DNA from: Peptococcaceae bacterium UBA3933
GTDB taxonomy: Bacteria; Bacillota; Peptococcia; Peptococcales; BICA1-8
Direction: 5' to 3'
Length of the DNA: 8,233 nt
Assembly (NCBI GenBank): GCA_002385805.1
Contig: DGEF01000019.1
Span: 33,979 to 42,211, forward strand
In this document: positions 6,264-8,233 of the stretch, piece after piece
How positions within the stretch are numbered: the stretch's first letter is position 1
Layout of the letters: each line of letters begins with the position of its first letter
Notes under the pieces: generated by a model
Database searches by the model: none
Told to the model about the DNA's origin: nothing
The model's input: the letters and a program-made list of their open reading frames with translations, nothing else
Position numbers and translations under genes: made by a program

Positions 6264-6941
6264 TTATTCTGATTGGGCCAGTTTATTTTCTAATTTGCCG
6301 AATGTTACGGTAAAGAATGTCGTTAAGAGAAGGTAAATTAAACCCGCCGTTATATACATCTCAAAGGGCTTAAAATGAGAGGAAGCATAAATCTGCGCCG
6401 TTCTTAATAACTCCACCATGGTGATAACAGATACTAAGGATGTATCTTTTAACAGTGTAATAAATTCGTTCCCCATAGGCGGAATTAAACGCCGGTAAGT
6501 TTGGGGGATAATGATTCTTCGCATAGCCTGGGAATAACTCATACCCAAAGAAAGAGCAGCTTCCATTTGTCCTTTATCAATAGACTGAATACCTGCTCTG
6601 ATAATTTCCCCAATATAAGCACCGCCACACATACCGATACCTAAAACTGCCGCCGGGAATGGATCTAAATTGATACCTGTAGCTCCCGGCAAAGCATAAT
6701 AAATGATAAATAACTGTACTAAAAGGGGGATACCCCGGAAGACCCAGGTGTAAAGTCCGCCGAGGTAATTTAAGATCGGATTTCGCACAACTTTAATTAA
6801 GGCAATTACTAGACCGATACATGTCCCTAAAGATATGGCACAGGCTGCTATTAAAACAGTCATCCCTGCTCCTTTAATTAAGAGGGGCAGCATTTTAATA
6901 GTAAATGCCCAATCCCAAACAAAGCCTGAACTACCTGACAT
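6264..6941 (-). CDS. Polar amino-acid ABC transporter permease (HisM/GlnP family)
   Basis: The 225-residue inner-membrane protein has about five hydrophobic segments, starting near 18-50. It contains the family motif FRGIPLLVQLF (68-78) and the EAA loop EAALSLGMSYSQAMRRIIIP (127-146), which docks on the ATPase, followed by KDTSLVSVI (165-173). These mark the His/Glu/Gln/Arg permease family, which usually works as a dimer. The ATG start has AGGGGGAG about 7 nt upstream. It lies 35 nt after the binding-protein gene and 12 nt before the ATPase. As the only permease gene here, it probably forms a homodimer. Confidence 0.94.
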   Translation of the reverse strand: MSGSSGFVWDWAFTIKMLPLLIKGAGMTVLIAACAISLGTCIGLVIALIKVVRNPILNYLGGLYTWVFRGIPLLVQLFIIYYALPGATGINLDPFPAAVLGIGMCGGAYIGEIIRAGIQSIDKGQMEAALSLGMSYSQAMRRIIIPQTYRRLIPPMGNEFITLLKDTSLVSVITMVELLRTAQIYASSHFKPFEMYITAGLIYLLLTTFFTVTFGKLENKLAQSE

Positions 6942-6976
6942 GTGAATTCTCCCCCTAGTTTAAATCAAATTTCTTG

Positions 6977-7834
6977 TTACTTTATCCCTTCAGTGATATC
7001 ATGACCAATCCATTTCATCGATATTTCTCTGAGAGTACCGTTTTCTAACAGAGTATCAATAGCTTCATTTAACTTATCTAAAAGCTCTTTATCTTCTTTG
7101 CGAACAGCTATTCCTATAAAGGCCTCATCGTTTACCCCAAGGGTTTCGCCGACCCTTTTATATTTACCTGTTTTAATCCATTCCGGTGCGGCAAAAGCGT
7201 CAATAACCACAGCCTCAATCCGGCCGTTGTCTAAATCAGCAAAACACTCCGGGAATTTATTGTAAAGTTTCATTGTTTTTTCATCAAAACCGGCATCTCT
7301 GGCTTCCTTTTCTCCGGTGCTGCCTAATTGAGTACCGATAACCTTCCCTTTTAAATCCTCTAAAGTGCGAATATCATCATTGTTATCTTCTTTAACCAAA
7401 ATCACTTGACCTGCAGCCCCGTAAGGTCCGGCAAAATTTACTTCTTTTTTACGTTCTTCCCACATATTCATACCTGAAATAATCACATCAAACTTTTTAG
7501 CTTTTAAAGCGGCTACAACCCCGTTCCAATCAGTAGGTACCCATTCAATCTCTATTCCTAATATTTTTCCAATTTCATCTCCCATGTCAATGTCAAAGCC
7601 CACTAATTCGCCTTTATCATTACGAAAACCCATGGGAGGATAACCATCATCTAAACCAACCACCAGTTTACCGGCCTCTTTTACTCTAGCCCAAGATCCG
7701 TCACCTTGCTGTTCTCCCTGTGGCTCTTCCTGTTGTGACTGTTCTTGCACTTTACCGGAATTACCACAGCCTGTTACTACTAAAGCCAGGCTTAGTAGTA
7801 AAACGAAAATGGTTAAAATACTTTTCCTTTTCAT
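6977..7834 (-). CDS. Amino-acid ABC transporter substrate-binding lipoprotein (SBP family 3)
   Basis: This extracellular solute receptor is anchored to the membrane. Residues 1-23 are a lipoprotein signal peptide (MKRKS, hydrophobic core, lipobox VTGC with C23 as the lipid-modified residue). A Gln/Glu-rich linker follows (about 29-46), then a bilobal SBP_bac_3 domain (about 49-285). Family hallmarks are GFDIDMGDEIGKILG (79-93), FDVIISGMNMWEERKKEVNF (115-134) with R128 as the expected alpha-carboxylate ligand, LKGKVIGTQLGSTGE (161-175) and VVIDAFAA (209-216) with D212 as the likely alpha-amino ligand. The exact amino acid cannot be read from the sequence. The ATG start has AGGGGAG 9 nt upstream. 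It is first in the operon, directly behind the promoter. Confidence 0.95.
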   Translation of the reverse strand: MKRKSILTIFVLLLSLALVVTGCGNSGKVQEQSQQEEPQGEQQGDGSWARVKEAGKLVVGLDDGYPPMGFRNDKGELVGFDIDMGDEIGKILGIEIEWVPTDWNGVVAALKAKKFDVIISGMNMWEERKKEVNFAGPYGAAGQVILVKEDNNDDIRTLEDLKGKVIGTQLGSTGEKEARDAGFDEKTMKLYNKFPECFADLDNGRIEAVVIDAFAAPEWIKTGKYKRVGETLGVNDEAFIGIAVRKEDKELLDKLNEAIDTLLENGTLREISMKWIGHDITEGIK

Positions 7835-7890
7835 CCTTATCTTCTCCCCTTCATTTTATTAAAATATTAACGTGATTTTGTTATGCTATT

Positions 7891-7919
7891 ATTTTAACTA
7901 GTTAAAGCGATATAGTCAA
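7891..7919 (-). promoter_or_regulatory. Sigma-A promoter of the amino-acid ABC operon
   Basis: On the minus strand TTGACT (7919-7914) is separated by 17 nt from TAAAAT (7896-7891), one mismatch from consensus at each hexamer. Just upstream of the -35 is AT-only DNA that includes the 14-bp palindrome TTTAAAATTTTAAA (7926-7939), positioned like an UP element. The leader to the ATG at 7834 is only about 50 nt, too short for a T-box or most riboswitches. Confidence 0.85.
7893..7906. promoter_or_regulatory. Perfect palindrome in ABC promoter, candidate operator
   Basis: TTTAACTAGTTAAA is a perfect 14-bp palindrome that covers part of the -10 hexamer and the adjoining spacer. A dimeric repressor bound here would block polymerase. 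The regulator is unknown; no cognate gene is adjacent. Confidence 0.5.
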
Positions 7920-8007
7920 TACCTTTTTAAAATTTTAAATTTAATTTACTTTTCCTTCCAGCATACTAATTTTTAAAATAGGCAAACTAAATTCAGGAGG
8001 TGTTTTT

Positions 8008-8172
8008 ATGAACCCAAAACAAAACTGGCGTAGCAAAACAAGTTTACGGGAAAAATACTCGCTGATGAATCTTTTAGGAAAAGCACCTATGGAAGTAGCA
8101 GACCCTATTGCTTATATAGATTTTTTCCCTGAAACTTCAGCCGCTGATGCCGGCCCCGAGGAAAAAAATTAA
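8008..8172 (+). CDS. Small hypothetical protein, 54 residues
   Basis: This is the only plausible plus-strand gene, divergent from the ABC operon. ATG 8008 is preceded by AGGAGGTG, a near-perfect ribosome binding site with 7-nt spacing. The protein begins MNPKQNWRSKTSLREKYSLM (basic), continues NLLGKAPMEVADPIAYIDFF and ends in an acidic, Pro/Ala-rich tail, PETSAADAGPEEKN. It has no membrane segment, signal peptide, cysteine or histidine. I do not recognise the family. No convincing sigma-A promoter is visible upstream, though CATACTAAT at 7962-7970 faintly resembles a sporulation-sigma -10. Coding status rests on the ribosome binding site and the uninterrupted frame. Confidence 0.6.
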   Translation: MNPKQNWRSKTSLREKYSLMNLLGKAPMEVADPIAYIDFFPETSAADAGPEEKN

Positions 8173-8180
8173 ACTCGGGG
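8154..8180 (+). terminator. Hairpin over the stop of the small gene, weak terminator candidate
   Basis: CCCCGAG (8154-8160) pairs perfectly with CTCGGGG (8174-8180) across a 13-nt A-rich loop that contains the TAA stop. The following sequence TATTTACAT is only mildly T-rich. It may end the small transcript, but overlap with the coding end and the poor U-tract make this tentative. Confidence 0.35.
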
Positions 8181-8182
8181 TA

Positions 8183-8212
8183 TTTACATACAGAACACTC
8201 ACAAGGTATAAT
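8183..8212 (+). promoter_or_regulatory. Possible outward promoter at contig end
   Basis: TTTACA (8183-8188), an 18-nt spacer and TATAAT (8207-8212) resemble a sigma-A promoter pointing off the right edge. The gene it would serve is lost because adapter sequence begins at 8215. Confidence 0.35.
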
Positions 8213-8214
8213 AG

Positions 8215-8233
8215 CTGTCTCTTATACACATCT
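8215..8233. other. Tn5/Nextera transposase adapter, not genomic
   Basis: The final 19 bases, CTGTCTCTTATACACATCT, are the exact reverse complement of the Tn5 mosaic end used in Nextera/tagmentation libraries (AGATGTGTATAAGAGACAG). It sits flush with the end of the sequence, so it is untrimmed adapter and this edge is a contig terminus. Confidence 0.96.

Noticed and set aside
7835..7890. T-box or lysine/glycine riboswitch ahead of the amino-acid ABC operon
   Set aside because: The predicted leader is about 50 nt with no terminator hairpin or T-box sequence.

Overview
The window is 8.2 kb of low-GC DNA that reads like a Clostridia-type Firmicute, possibly from the Peptococcaceae. The evidence is AT-rich intergenic DNA, strong GGAGG/GGGGG ribosome binding sites, TTG and GTG starts, near-consensus TTGACA-N17-TATAAT promoters, intrinsic terminators and a PyrR-type attenuator. 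The species cannot be named from this. The right edge is a contig end: the last 19 bases are the Tn5/Nextera adapter, not genome.

All larger genes lie on the minus strand, so they are listed here in the order they are transcribed, from the right. (1) At 7834-5499 there is a three-gene polar amino-acid ABC importer: lipoprotein binding protein, permease, ATPase. It has a sigma-A promoter at 7891-7919, a palindrome inside that promoter, and a terminator at 5449-5483. (2) At 5277-4088 two short overlapping ORFs look like one soluble chemoreceptor-like protein (unfamiliar N-terminal domain plus MCP signalling hairpin) cut by a one-base frameshift near 4751-4756. Upstream of it lie a Rex-like dyad and a 15-bp tandem repeat. 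(3) At 4074-2498 there is a uracil permease unit with a consensus promoter, a leader carrying a PyrR-binding hairpin and a terminator, the permease gene, and a hairpin after it. (4) At 2463-41 there is an operon of ispE (MEP isoprenoid pathway), a GntR/FCD regulator and a MobA-like nucleotidyltransferase. The only plus-strand gene is an unrecognised 54-residue ORF at 8008-8172, divergent from the ABC operon.

The window is mostly housekeeping and transport. The best-supported points of interest are the PyrR leader, whose terminator stem contains a perfect ribosome binding site with its U-run abutting an in-frame ATG, and the broken chemoreceptor with its redox-type operator. No phage, IS element, CRISPR array, tRNA or rRNA was seen.
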